Assembly (NCBI GenBank): GCA_030526195.1
Contig: JAUNDG010000019.1
Span: forward strand, 4,925 to 45,292
Origin: Lachnospiraceae bacterium
Lineage (GTDB): Bacteria; Bacillota; Clostridia; Lachnospirales; Lachnospiraceae
Direction: 5' to 3'
Length of the DNA stretch: 40,368 nucleotides
Shown here: positions 1-6,832 of the stretch, piece after piece
Layout: each line of letters begins with the position of its first letter
Position numbering within the stretch: the first letter of the stretch is position 1
The notes under the pieces: model-generated
Seen by the model: the letters and a program-made list of their open reading frames with translations, nothing else
Told to the model about the DNA's origin: nothing
The model's database searches: none
Made by a program: the position numbers and the translations under genes

Positions 1-891
1 CTCAGCGGTCTTGCCTTCAGCTTTGTCAGCCTCGGTCTTCTTCTTCGGCTGCTGTTGCTGTTTGTTCTTCTTGGAATGGGGGATGAAGCTGATCTCGGAC
101 ACATGGAATTCCTGCAGGTCCTTCTCATCATCATCCATATCCACCACGATCTTCACGGTCTGACGCAGAATGTTGACAGACAGAACCTCGCCGTGACGGC
201 CCTCCGGTGTGGTGGCCTGATCGCCCTTCACCGGCAGTCCCTTCTTCAGCTCGCAGTAGGTCTCGGCTTCGTTGTTGAGGCAGCACATAAGGCGGCCGCA
301 GCAACCGGAGATCTTGGTGGGGTTGAGGGACAGATTCTGCTCCTTGGCCATCTTGATGGACACCGGGGCAAAATCGCTCAGATAAGTGTGGCAGCACAGC
401 GGTCTGCCGCAGACGCCCATACCGCCCAGGATCTTGGTCTCATCTCTGACGCCAATCTGGCGCAGCTCGATGCGGCGGCGGAAAATGCCCGCCAGGTCCT
501 TGACCAGTTCCCGGAAATCGATCCGGCCGTCAGCTGTGAAATAAAACAGCAGCTTGCTGTCGTCAAAAGCGTATTCTGCGGCGATCAGCTTCATATCCAG
601 CTCACGTTCGCGGATCTTTTCGCGGCAGATAAACAGCGCTTCCTTTTCTTTGATTTCATATTCCTGAGCCTTGCGGGTATCCTCTTCTGTTGCCAGACGG
701 ATGACCGGCTTTAAAGGCTGCTTGATCTTGTCATCCTCCAGTGACATCGGGGCCACCAGAACTTTGCCGTACTCGATGCCTCTGGCTGTTTCCACAATGA
801 CCGCGTCATTGTATTTGATGTCCAGGCCGTTGGGATCAAAATAATACATTTTGCTCGCATGACGGAACCGAACGCCGATAATTCTAGCCAT
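1..891 (-). CDS. ricT: RicT/YaaT (PSP1 domain) protein, 3' end cut off by window edge
   Basis: RicT (YaaT) is the PSP1-domain subunit of the RicA-RicF-RicT complex. In Bacillus this complex supports RNase Y-dependent mRNA maturation, sporulation and competence. The 297 visible residues begin MARIIGVRFR and contain the expected cysteine-rich core: C161, C166-C167, C197-C198 and C203-C204, which in homologues takes part in Fe-S binding. A lysine/glutamine-rich tail follows residue ~285, and no stop is reached before position 1, so the gene continues out of the window. The start ATG at 891 overlaps the holB stop by 8 bases, which suggests translational coupling. holB-ricT is a conserved Firmicute gene pair. 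Family assignment is very secure; the cellular role here is inferred from Bacillus. Confidence 0.93.
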   Translation of the reverse strand, partial: MARIIGVRFRHASKMYYFDPNGLDIKYNDAVIVETARGIEYGKVLVAPMSLEDDKIKQPLKPVIRLATEEDTRKAQEYEIKEKEALFICREKIRERELDMKLIAAEYAFDDSKLLFYFTADGRIDFRELVKDLAGIFRRRIELRQIGVRDETKILGGMGVCGRPLCCHTYLSDFAPVSIKMAKEQNLSLNPTKISGCCGRLMCCLNNEAETYCELKKGLPVKGDQATTPEGRHGEVLSVNILRQTVKIVVDMDDDEKDLQEFHVSEISFIPHSKKNKQQQQPKKKTEADKAEGKTAE

Positions 892-1888
892 TCATATTCT
901 CCCTGACTGAAAGAAGCAGCAGTTCCACGGTCAGTTCAAATGACACATTGGCTCTCAGCCGTTCCTCGGCCCGGGTGATGCTGCGGAGGATATCCTCCAG
1001 CCCCTCGTAAGAGCATTTGACTGCCTGCTCTCTGATATCCTTCATTTCCTTCTTGAATATCAGATTGTCGATTTCTTTAGTTGCTTTAAACATCAGAACA
1101 TCCCGGAACCACAGACGCAGAATGTCGAGATAGTCCTGAATGTTAAGTTTTTCAGATGTGATGGTCTTGAGGTAATCCACCATTTCCTTCATGGTCCACT
1201 TGTTGATGCGGCGCAGAAGGTTAATGGTTTCCTCGGTTTTAACCATGTAATTCTCTTCCAGCACCACTTCCCGGGCGCGTCCGATGCTGCCCTGAGAAAA
1301 TGCGGCGGCAATTTCCGCATCATAGGCCGGAATGTGATGGACCGCCATGAGGTACTCCGCGATCTTCCGGTCCGGCAGAGGCTTCAGGTTCAGTGTCACG
1401 CACCGGGATACGATGGTGGGCAGCAGCGCCTCAAGGGACTGGGTCAGCAGAAGGAACACCGCATAAGCGGGCGGTTCTTCGATGGTTTTGAGCAGTGCGT
1501 TCTGGGCCTGGGGTGTCATCTTCTCGGCATCGCCGATGATGAAGATCTTATAGCGGCTTTCGAAGGGCTTTAAGGCCGCCGCTGCCACCACCTGCTCCCG
1601 GATGTCATCAACGGAGATCGTGGCCGGCTTGTCATGCACAAGACGGATGATGTCCGGATGATTCTGGTGCTGGGCCTTGCGGCAGGATTCGCACTGATAG
1701 CAGGGATCCGACTCCCGATCCTCGCACTGGAGCGCCGCCGCAAAAATGCCCGCCAGCATTTTCTTGCCGGAGCCTTTGTCCCCGGCCAAAATATAGGCAT
1801 GTGAAATTTTCCCCGTGGTCAATGCCGCCCGAAAATGATGAATGATATCTTCGTGGCCGATCACGCTGTTAAATCCCATATCCTGCAT
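884..1888 (-). CDS. holB: DNA polymerase III delta' subunit (clamp loader)
   Basis: This is the delta' subunit of the replicative clamp loader, which with tau and delta opens the beta clamp. The 334-residue protein has the AAA+ layout: Walker A GDKGSGKK (36-43), a zinc module with cysteines 55, 63, 66 and 69, and the clamp-loader stretch ALLKTIEEPP followed by an SRC-type motif (VSRC). An in-frame GTG lies 9 bases upstream, but it sits inside the ribosome binding site. I chose the ATG at 1888 because AAGGAG lies 8 bases before it. The 3' end overlaps ricT by 8 bases. The gene usually found upstream in Firmicutes, tmk, is absent; a guanylate kinase-like gene lies there instead, 227 bp away. 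Confidence 0.94.
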   Translation of the reverse strand: MQDMGFNSVIGHEDIIHHFRAALTTGKISHAYILAGDKGSGKKMLAGIFAAALQCEDRESDPCYQCESCRKAQHQNHPDIIRLVHDKPATISVDDIREQVVAAAALKPFESRYKIFIIGDAEKMTPQAQNALLKTIEEPPAYAVFLLLTQSLEALLPTIVSRCVTLNLKPLPDRKIAEYLMAVHHIPAYDAEIAAAFSQGSIGRAREVVLEENYMVKTEETINLLRRINKWTMKEMVDYLKTITSEKLNIQDYLDILRLWFRDVLMFKATKEIDNLIFKKEMKDIREQAVKCSYEGLEDILRSITRAEERLRANVSFELTVELLLLSVRENMNG

Positions 1889-2115
1889 TATCAGCACTCC
1901 TTGTCATTTCTTTTTGTTATCGTTTCATCGCCGACGAGACACTCATCACACGTAGCCCGTTTACGCATCCCGTCCGTTTCGTCCGATAAGACACGAATCG
2001 CGCATGATGCCTCAATCAGACCCTCATGCGTTTCTATACCGCGCGCCGATGGGTTTTGTCTTGCAATACCATAAACACGCGATGCGACTACTCGAAAATA
2101 TAATCGGACACAATA

Positions 2116-2706
2116 TTATAGCATAGCGCCGATGTATTCTTCAACCTTGCGACAGCACTCTTCCGGGGTCCCGTCGTTAAGAAAACGCGTGGTGATGCCG
2201 GCGGCAGCGACATTTTCTTCGGAAAAGTCCTCCGCATCCGCCAGAAAGCGGCGGCACAGTTCCCGATAGTTGGGAGAATCCTGCTGCCGTTCCCGGGCGA
2301 TGGCCCGCATGAGCCGCTCTCCGTCCTCCACCTCGATGTAGAGGGGGATCACTCGGTCCGCCCCGAACCATTCCCGTATCTTCCGATAGGATTCCAGGGT
2401 GCCGATGGCCAGATAATGGCGGGCCGTAAGATCGATCTTGCCGTCATCCGCCGTGAAATAAGTCCAGGGCCCGGCCACGGTCTCATAGGTCCGCTCCTCG
2501 ATGACGCACCCCCGGGCCCGCATGGCCACCAGGGTCGCTTCATCGGTGAAATAATATTCCCGGCCGTCCGCCTCGCCGGCACGAATAGGCCGGGTGGTGT
2601 ACAGCACCAGTTTTTCAAGTCCCAGGGTATTCTCCTCCATCAGCCGGCGGTAGATCATATCCTTGCCGGAAGCGGATTTCCCCATAATATAGAAAATATA
2701 GCCCAT
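2116..2706 (-). CDS. Guanylate kinase-like P-loop protein
   Basis: This 196-residue protein belongs to the guanylate kinase fold family, whose members convert GMP to GDP with ATP. It shows a P-loop (GKSASGKD, residues 9-16) and the GMP-binding region with YTTRP at about 36-40 and DGREYYF at about 48-54. It is close in size to true Gmk (about 200 residues). The P-loop reads GKSASGK rather than the usual GPSGVGK, and the sequence between the motifs is divergent. A second, canonical Gmk may therefore exist elsewhere, and this one may be a specialised paralogue. It starts 243 bp after the decarboxylase gene and precedes holB, an arrangement I recall from other Clostridia. AAGGAAG lies 9 bases before the ATG. 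Confidence 0.8.
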   Translation of the reverse strand: MGYIFYIMGKSASGKDMIYRRLMEENTLGLEKLVLYTTRPIRAGEADGREYYFTDEATLVAMRARGCVIEERTYETVAGPWTYFTADDGKIDLTARHYLAIGTLESYRKIREWFGADRVIPLYIEVEDGERLMRAIARERQQDSPNYRELCRRFLADAEDFSEENVAAAGITTRFLNDGTPEECCRKVEEYIGAML

Positions 2707-2773
2707 GAGGCATGTCTTCCTTTTTCATTAATATATCGCGCACGGATCCGTCGCGGTCAGCCCGTCACACTGC

Positions 2774-2809
2774 GCAGCCGATGCCTCATTTTTTCGAAAA
2801 TGGGGCTGC
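2774..2809. repeat. REP-like hairpin, copy 1
   Basis: Imperfect hairpin with outer arms GCAGCC/GGCTGC and inner arms CATTTT/AAAATG, joined through a CCGATGCCT side bulge. A near-identical copy lies at 35085-35118 between lacI and malE, where the loop is shorter but both stems are kept. It sits between the decarboxylase stop and the guanylate kinase start. There is no T-run to make it a good terminator. Confidence 0.6.
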
Positions 2810-2949
2810 CGGGGCTCTCAGCGATCGTGCCTGTCACGCCGATTCACCCAGCCGACGCAGTATTGGTCCGCTACCTCACACAACAGCAACGGCTGCTGTC
2901 ATCGACATTCGGCAGCATCGATCGCCTGTGGTCGGCTGCTGTTGCAGGA

Positions 2950-4092
2950 TCATAATGTCGCATCAATCTCGAAAAGTGCCCGCTCCAGCCGCTCGAAGCC
3001 TTCCGCCGTATCCGCGGCGGATGTCATGGCCAGCGCATAATGGGGCGTCACTTTCTCCATCACCAGATGATACTTGGTTCGGAGGATCTCCGCCAGGGCA
3101 GGACCATCGAGAGCGGTGCCCTCGGTGTGGATCACCAGCTTGGAGGGATCGTACAGCGTCTCCTTTGTCACGAGACGCAGGTGCTTTAAACCCGCCAGTT
3201 TTTCCCGGCAGGCCAGCAGGCGCTCGACGTAGGGCGCAAAGTAAGCCTCCCGCTGATCCATGATGGTGTGCAGACAGGAGGTGATGGAGGCCATCAAAAT
3301 ATAAGACGGACTGGAGGATTCATACACATCCATCCACTCCATGAGACTGTCCGTCGACACCCGGCCCGACACATTGTGGAGCACCGAGGTCTGGGTGAGG
3401 GACGGCAGGGTTTTGTGCAGACTGTGGACCACCAGGTCCGCGCCCAACTTCACCGCCGATACCGGAAATGCGGGATGCCGGGAAAAATGAGCACCGTGGG
3501 CTTCATCCACGATGAGCAATGCCCCGGCCCGATGGGCTTCTTCGGCGATGGCCGCCACATCCGACACCACCCCTTCGTAGGTGGGGGACGTGATCATCAC
3601 CGCCGCGGCCGGCTGGGCCTTCAGGGCTTCCCGCACACTTAAAGGATCGATGCCCCCGGGGACATCTGTCAAAAATGGCATGGTCTTAAGCGGTCGGTTT
3701 TTCAAATGCCGCAGCATAATGGCATGGGGCACCGACCGATGACAGTTTTCTGCTGAGAGAAAATGGCCTTCGAAGGGCACCGCCGCACTGATGGCGGCCA
3801 GATTCGAGGCCGTTGACCCGTTCACTGAGAAAATGGTGGCTTTTGTGCCGTAAAACTTGGCGGCCGCCGCCATTTCATTTTTTAAAATGCCCTCCGGCTC
3901 ATGGAGATCGTCAAAGCCGGGGATTTCTGTGATATCAATGGAGGCTAACGCCAGCTCATTTCCGAGAAATGGATTGGCTGCGGTCTGACGCTTATGACCG
4001 GGCATGTGAAACCCGTAGTCATCGGAGGCGGCATAGGCCTGCAGCTTGTCTTCGAGGCGCATGGTCTCGGGGTTCTGATCATAAAAATGCAT
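2950..4092 (-). CDS. Orn/Lys/Arg decarboxylase family PLP enzyme, short form
   Basis: This is a PLP-dependent fold type I enzyme of the Orn/Lys/Arg decarboxylase (YaaO/SpeA-like) family, which makes diamines or agmatine from basic amino acids. Visible family marks are FHMPGHK (28-34), the substrate/PLP region VNGSTASNLAA (90-100), DEAHGAHF with D196 and H199, and the PLP lysine K227 in HSLHKTLP. At 380 residues it is about 100 shorter than the usual 480-490; most of the C-terminal domain is missing. The following 243 bp show no obvious remnant of it. Whether the protein still decarboxylates, or which substrate it uses, cannot be told. It starts 11 bp after the response regulator stop, so it is probably co-transcribed with the two-component pair. 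Confidence 0.85.
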   Translation of the reverse strand: MHFYDQNPETMRLEDKLQAYAASDDYGFHMPGHKRQTAANPFLGNELALASIDITEIPGFDDLHEPEGILKNEMAAAAKFYGTKATIFSVNGSTASNLAAISAAVPFEGHFLSAENCHRSVPHAIMLRHLKNRPLKTMPFLTDVPGGIDPLSVREALKAQPAAAVMITSPTYEGVVSDVAAIAEEAHRAGALLIVDEAHGAHFSRHPAFPVSAVKLGADLVVHSLHKTLPSLTQTSVLHNVSGRVSTDSLMEWMDVYESSSPSYILMASITSCLHTIMDQREAYFAPYVERLLACREKLAGLKHLRLVTKETLYDPSKLVIHTEGTALDGPALAEILRTKYHLVMEKVTPHYALAMTSAADTAEGFERLERALFEIDATL

Positions 4093-4103
4093 GGCAGCCT
4101 CCG

Positions 4104-4793
4104 TCAGACGCGGAACCGGTACCCGACACCCCAGATGGTCTCGATGTACTGCGGTTTGGCTGTGTCAAATTCGATTTTTTCGCGGATCTTTTTGATGTGA
4201 ACCGTGACGGTGGCGATGTCGCCGATGGTTTCCATGTTCCAGATTTTGCGGAACAGCTCGTCTTTGCTGAAGACGTGGTTCGGATTTTCCGCCAGGAAGG
4301 TCAGCAGGTCGAATTCCTTGGTGGTGAACTGCGTTTCCACCCCGTTGACCCAGACGCGGCGGGCGGTGGTGTCGATCTTGAGGCCACGGATTTCAATGAC
4401 ATGATTTTTCGGGCCGCGGCTGGCAATGAGCCGTTCGTACTGAGCCAGATGAGCCTTCACACGGGCCACCAGTTCGGAGGGTGAGAAGGGCTTGGTCATG
4501 TAATCGTCCGCGCCGAAGCCAAGGCCGCGGATCTTGTCGATGTCGTCCTTTTTGGCGGACACCATGATGATGGGGGTATTTTTCTGATCCCGGATGCGGC
4601 GACAGATTTCAAAACCGTCGATACCCGGCAGCATCAGGTCCAGGATAAACAGGTCATAATCCTTTGTGAGGGCCGTCTCGAGACCCTTTTCGCCGTCATA
4701 TTCGATGTCAACGGAAAAACCGGACAATTCCAGATAGTCGCGCTCCAGATCGGCGATAGCTTCTTCATCTTCTATAATTAAAATCTTGCTCAT
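4104..4793 (-). CDS. OmpR/PhoB-family response regulator
   Basis: This 229-residue DNA-binding response regulator is the partner of the kinase encoded just upstream. The receiver domain spans residues 1-115, with acidic residues E8-D9-E10, phospho-acceptor D52 (LDLMLPG) and the conserved switch lysine in MVSAKK. A winged-helix effector domain (about 130-229) ends with the classic WGVGYRF motif. Its ATG overlaps the kinase stop in an ATGA arrangement, which implies translational coupling. The target genes and the signal are unknown. Its place directly before the decarboxylase gene might mean local regulation, but that is only inference. Confidence 0.95.
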   Translation of the reverse strand: MSKILIIEDEEAIADLERDYLELSGFSVDIEYDGEKGLETALTKDYDLFILDLMLPGIDGFEICRRIRDQKNTPIIMVSAKKDDIDKIRGLGFGADDYMTKPFSPSELVARVKAHLAQYERLIASRGPKNHVIEIRGLKIDTTARRVWVNGVETQFTTKEFDLLTFLAENPNHVFSKDELFRKIWNMETIGDIATVTVHIKKIREKIEFDTAKPQYIETIWGVGYRFRV

Positions 4794-5902
4794 ACATTTT
4801 CCTCATACTTTCTCAATACAAAATACATCACCGTACCTTCGCCTTCCCGGCTTGAGGCCCAGGCCCGACCGCCGTGGTCTTCCACGATCTTGCGCACAAT
4901 GGACAACCCGATGCCCGAGCCGCCCTGGGTGGAGTGGCGGGACGAATCCGTGCGGTAGAACCGGTCAAAGATATGGCCAAGATCCTTGGCCGCGATGCCT
5001 TTACCGTTGTCCTCCAATGCCACCTGAATATCTGTATCCTCATCCGTGATGGTCAGGGAAATGCATTTCTCCGACTTATCCATATATTTCACGGAATTGC
5101 TCACGATGTTGTTGATCACGCGGCGGATCTGCTCCGCATCCGCGATGACCTCTACGCCTTCGGCTACCTGACAGTTGTAGGTGAACCGGATGTTTTTCTG
5201 TTCCAGCTCAAGCCGAAGCTCGTCAGCCGCATCGTTAAAGAATTCCCTCACGGACACCCGATTGAAGTTGTAGGGGATGCGGTTGGTGTCGATTTTGGAA
5301 TAGAAAGCCAGCTCGTTGATGAGATGGTCCATCTCGTTGGCTTTATTGGAAATGGTGCGGATGTACTTTTCCATTTTCTCAGGGGTATCCGCCACCCCGT
5401 CCTGAATGCCCTCCACATAACCTTTGATAGCGGTGATGGGGGTCTTCAGATCGTGTGAGATATTGGAAATGAGTTCCCGGTTCTGCTGGTCGTAGCGAGC
5501 GGATTCTTCATTGGCCTGCTTGAGACGCTTACGCATTTCCTCGAAGTCTTCGCAAAGCTCACGCATTTCCGGCGAGCCCTCCGGCTTCAGAGTGAAGTCC
5601 AGATTGCCGTCCCGGATGCTGCGAGTGGCTTTTGACAGACGCAGGATCGGTGCGGAAATGGTGTTGTAGATCCAGGAGCTTAAGATAACCGCTGTGATGG
5701 ACAAAATGATGATCAGCACCAGGATGAAGCCCACCGCCGAGGATTTGTCTTCCGGGGTCAGGTGGCTTAGATCGATGCCGAAGCGGGCTTCGATTTCCGC
5801 CAGTTTCAGCATGCTGACGCCCACCAGGGTCACAATGCCCAATGTCAGGGGCACAAAAATGATCATCAGGAATGAGACGAGAAGTCGTGTTTTCAGTTTC
5901 AT
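4790..5902 (-). CDS. Membrane sensor histidine kinase
   Basis: This is a 370-residue transmembrane histidine kinase. Two membrane segments (about 8-30 and 57-78) flank a very short extracellular loop of about 26 residues. A HAMP linker (about 79-130), a HisKA dimerisation helix with phospho-acceptor H150 (ISHDLKTPI) and a HATPase domain follow, with N box (NNIVSNSVKY), G1 (DNGKGI) and G2 (GGSGIGLSI). The short loop suggests sensing within the membrane or at the cell envelope. I chose ATG 5902 because GGAGG lies 6 bases upstream and the signal-anchor begins at once; a longer frame to 5995 has no ribosome binding site. The gene overlaps its response regulator by 4 bases. Confidence 0.94.
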   Translation of the reverse strand: MKLKTRLLVSFLMIIFVPLTLGIVTLVGVSMLKLAEIEARFGIDLSHLTPEDKSSAVGFILVLIIILSITAVILSSWIYNTISAPILRLSKATRSIRDGNLDFTLKPEGSPEMRELCEDFEEMRKRLKQANEESARYDQQNRELISNISHDLKTPITAIKGYVEGIQDGVADTPEKMEKYIRTISNKANEMDHLINELAFYSKIDTNRIPYNFNRVSVREFFNDAADELRLELEQKNIRFTYNCQVAEGVEVIADAEQIRRVINNIVSNSVKYMDKSEKCISLTITDEDTDIQVALEDNGKGIAAKDLGHIFDRFYRTDSSRHSTQGGSGIGLSIVRKIVEDHGGRAWASSREGEGTVMYFVLRKYEENV

Positions 5903-5927
5903 AGTCTGCCTCCGTTTCGATGTTCCC

Positions 5928-5936
5928 ATTATAGCA
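5928..5936 (-). promoter_or_regulatory. Extended -10 promoter for the kinase/regulator operon
   Basis: On the minus strand the sequence reads TGCTATAAT, a perfect -10 hexamer with the TGN extension, 25 bases before the kinase start codon. There is no good -35 hexamer at 17 bases, which is acceptable for an extended -10 promoter. Confidence 0.5.
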
Positions 5937-5983
5937 TAAGGTGTTGGGGGCGAGTCTAAACAAACTGTGAAATGTGCAGGGGT

Positions 5984-6089
5984 CTCGGCAGTCATGAGTC
6001 AAAGAGAAGGGGCGCCCCGTACCCTGTACCGTGCGGAGCGGTGGCCTCGGCTGTCATGAGTCAAAGAGAGAAAGCGCCCCGTACCCTGT
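5984..6089. repeat. Two 44-bp direct repeats at 62-bp step
   Basis: Copies at 5984-6027 and 6046-6089 share CATGAGTCAAAGAGA followed by GCGCCCCGTACCCTGT, with only a few differences. The 18 bases between them are unrelated. No palindromic structure like that of the neighbouring arrays is obvious. Confidence 0.75.
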
Positions 6090-6206
6090 GCTTCCGGGAC
6101 ACGCTTCCGCTCCGCTCCTCGTGCAGCGGTTGTAACACGCTCGCTGCGCGACCGTTAACAACCGGCCTCGTCGAGGGTCCCGTCACCACAGGGTTTGGGC
6201 GCTTTC

Positions 6207-6425
6207 TTATTCTTCTCCTGAACGCAGTGACACCGCAAACGGTCCTGATAGCAGGACAGCAGGGCCCAATGGCCCTGCTCTATTCTTCTCCTTAATGCTA
6301 CGGCACCGCTTTCGGTCCTATTAGCAAGACAGCAGGGCCCAATGGCCCTGCTCAATTCTTTCCCTTGACGCTCTGACACCGCTTTGGGTCCTGATAGCAA
6401 GACAGCAGGGCCCAATGGCCCTGCT
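6207..6425. repeat. Tandem array A: three 73-bp units, each ending in a GC-rich hairpin
   Basis: Units at 6207-6279, 6280-6352 and 6353-6425. Each ends in the same perfect hairpin, AGCAGGGCC / GGCCCTGCT around CAAT, starting at 6258, 6331 and 6404, so the step is exactly 73 twice. The rest of each unit (TATTCTTCTCC, GACACCGC, GGTCCT, TAGCAAGAC) is well conserved but carries point differences. Hairpins are identical while flanks drift, which suggests the structure is what is kept. Confidence 0.85.
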
Positions 6426-6459
6426 GAAATTTTGACTGACACTGCTAGTTTCGAAAAAC

Positions 6460-6610
6460 CCTTATCCGCGGTGTACTTTCATGCCTTCTTTCTCAGATAT
6501 TGACACCGCGGATAGCTATTTTTTCCTTCCAGTATGGCTCACCGGTCAAATTCGGCTAAAAATGGGCACTGCTACCGATGCCAAAGAGGCATCCGCGGTG
6601 TAGCCCCATT
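6460..6610. repeat. Inverted repeats around a CCGCGGTGT core
   Basis: TATCCGCGGTGT near 6461 pairs with ACACCGCGGATA near 6503 across a loop of roughly 30 bases. A third CATCCGCGGTGTAGCC copy near 6590 closes an imperfect hairpin (GATGCC-AAAGA-GGCATC). These look like REP-type palindromes of the same region, not terminators of a known gene. Confidence 0.6.
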
Positions 6611-6646
6611 TTTTCGGCTCGAAAATCACCATACTATGACCTCAAA

Positions 6647-6807
6647 ACCGGCTTCGCCGGTGTCGAGCCACAGAACGTGCATCAGTAAGTTTGTTCTGTA
6701 GCCATACTTTCTACCCAAAACCGGCTTCGCCGGTGTCGATCCACCGAAAGCGCACCTGCGAGTTTGTTTTGTAGCCATACTTTCTAGCAAAAACCGGCTT
6801 CGCCGGT
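6647..6807. repeat. Tandem array B: 73-bp step, hairpin ACCGGC-TTC-GCCGGT
   Basis: Three identical hairpins at 6647-6661, 6720-6734 and 6793-6807, exactly 73 bases apart. The two spacers share TGTCGA-CCAC, AGTTTGTTCTGTAGCC and ATACTTTCTA with scattered changes. Read on the minus strand each hairpin is followed by TTTT or TTTTT. The copy at 6793-6807 can therefore serve as the terminator of the CW_binding_2 gene, whose stop is at 6833, and the others look like terminator duplicates. Confidence 0.85.
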
Positions 6808-6832
6808 GCTTCATGTGGGGCATTCAACTGCC

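Larger units (their letters stand above)
5937..6832. other. Repeat-rich non-coding region between the sensor kinase operon and the CW_binding_2 gene
   Basis: I see no credible gene in these roughly 900 bases. From left to right they contain two 44-bp copies at a 62-bp step (5984-6089), a 73-bp-period array with GC-rich hairpins (6207-6425), a pair of large inverted repeats around a CCGCGGTGT core (about 6460-6610), and a second 73-bp-period array (6647-6807). Short open frames here follow the repeats and carry no ribosome binding sites. Confidence 0.8.

Noticed and set aside
1889-2115. Small gene or RNA between the guanylate kinase-like gene and holB
   Set aside because: I looked for frames, terminators and promoters in these 227 bases and found none I could support.
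6207-6807. CRISPR-like array
   Set aside because: The conserved part is a 15-22-bp palindrome and the spacers between copies are themselves related, not unique. Units number three, and no cas gene is present.
6155-6823. Two minus-strand open frames across the 73-bp arrays
   Set aside because: They are translations of the repeats, lack ribosome binding sites, and the 73-bp step changes frame from unit to unit.
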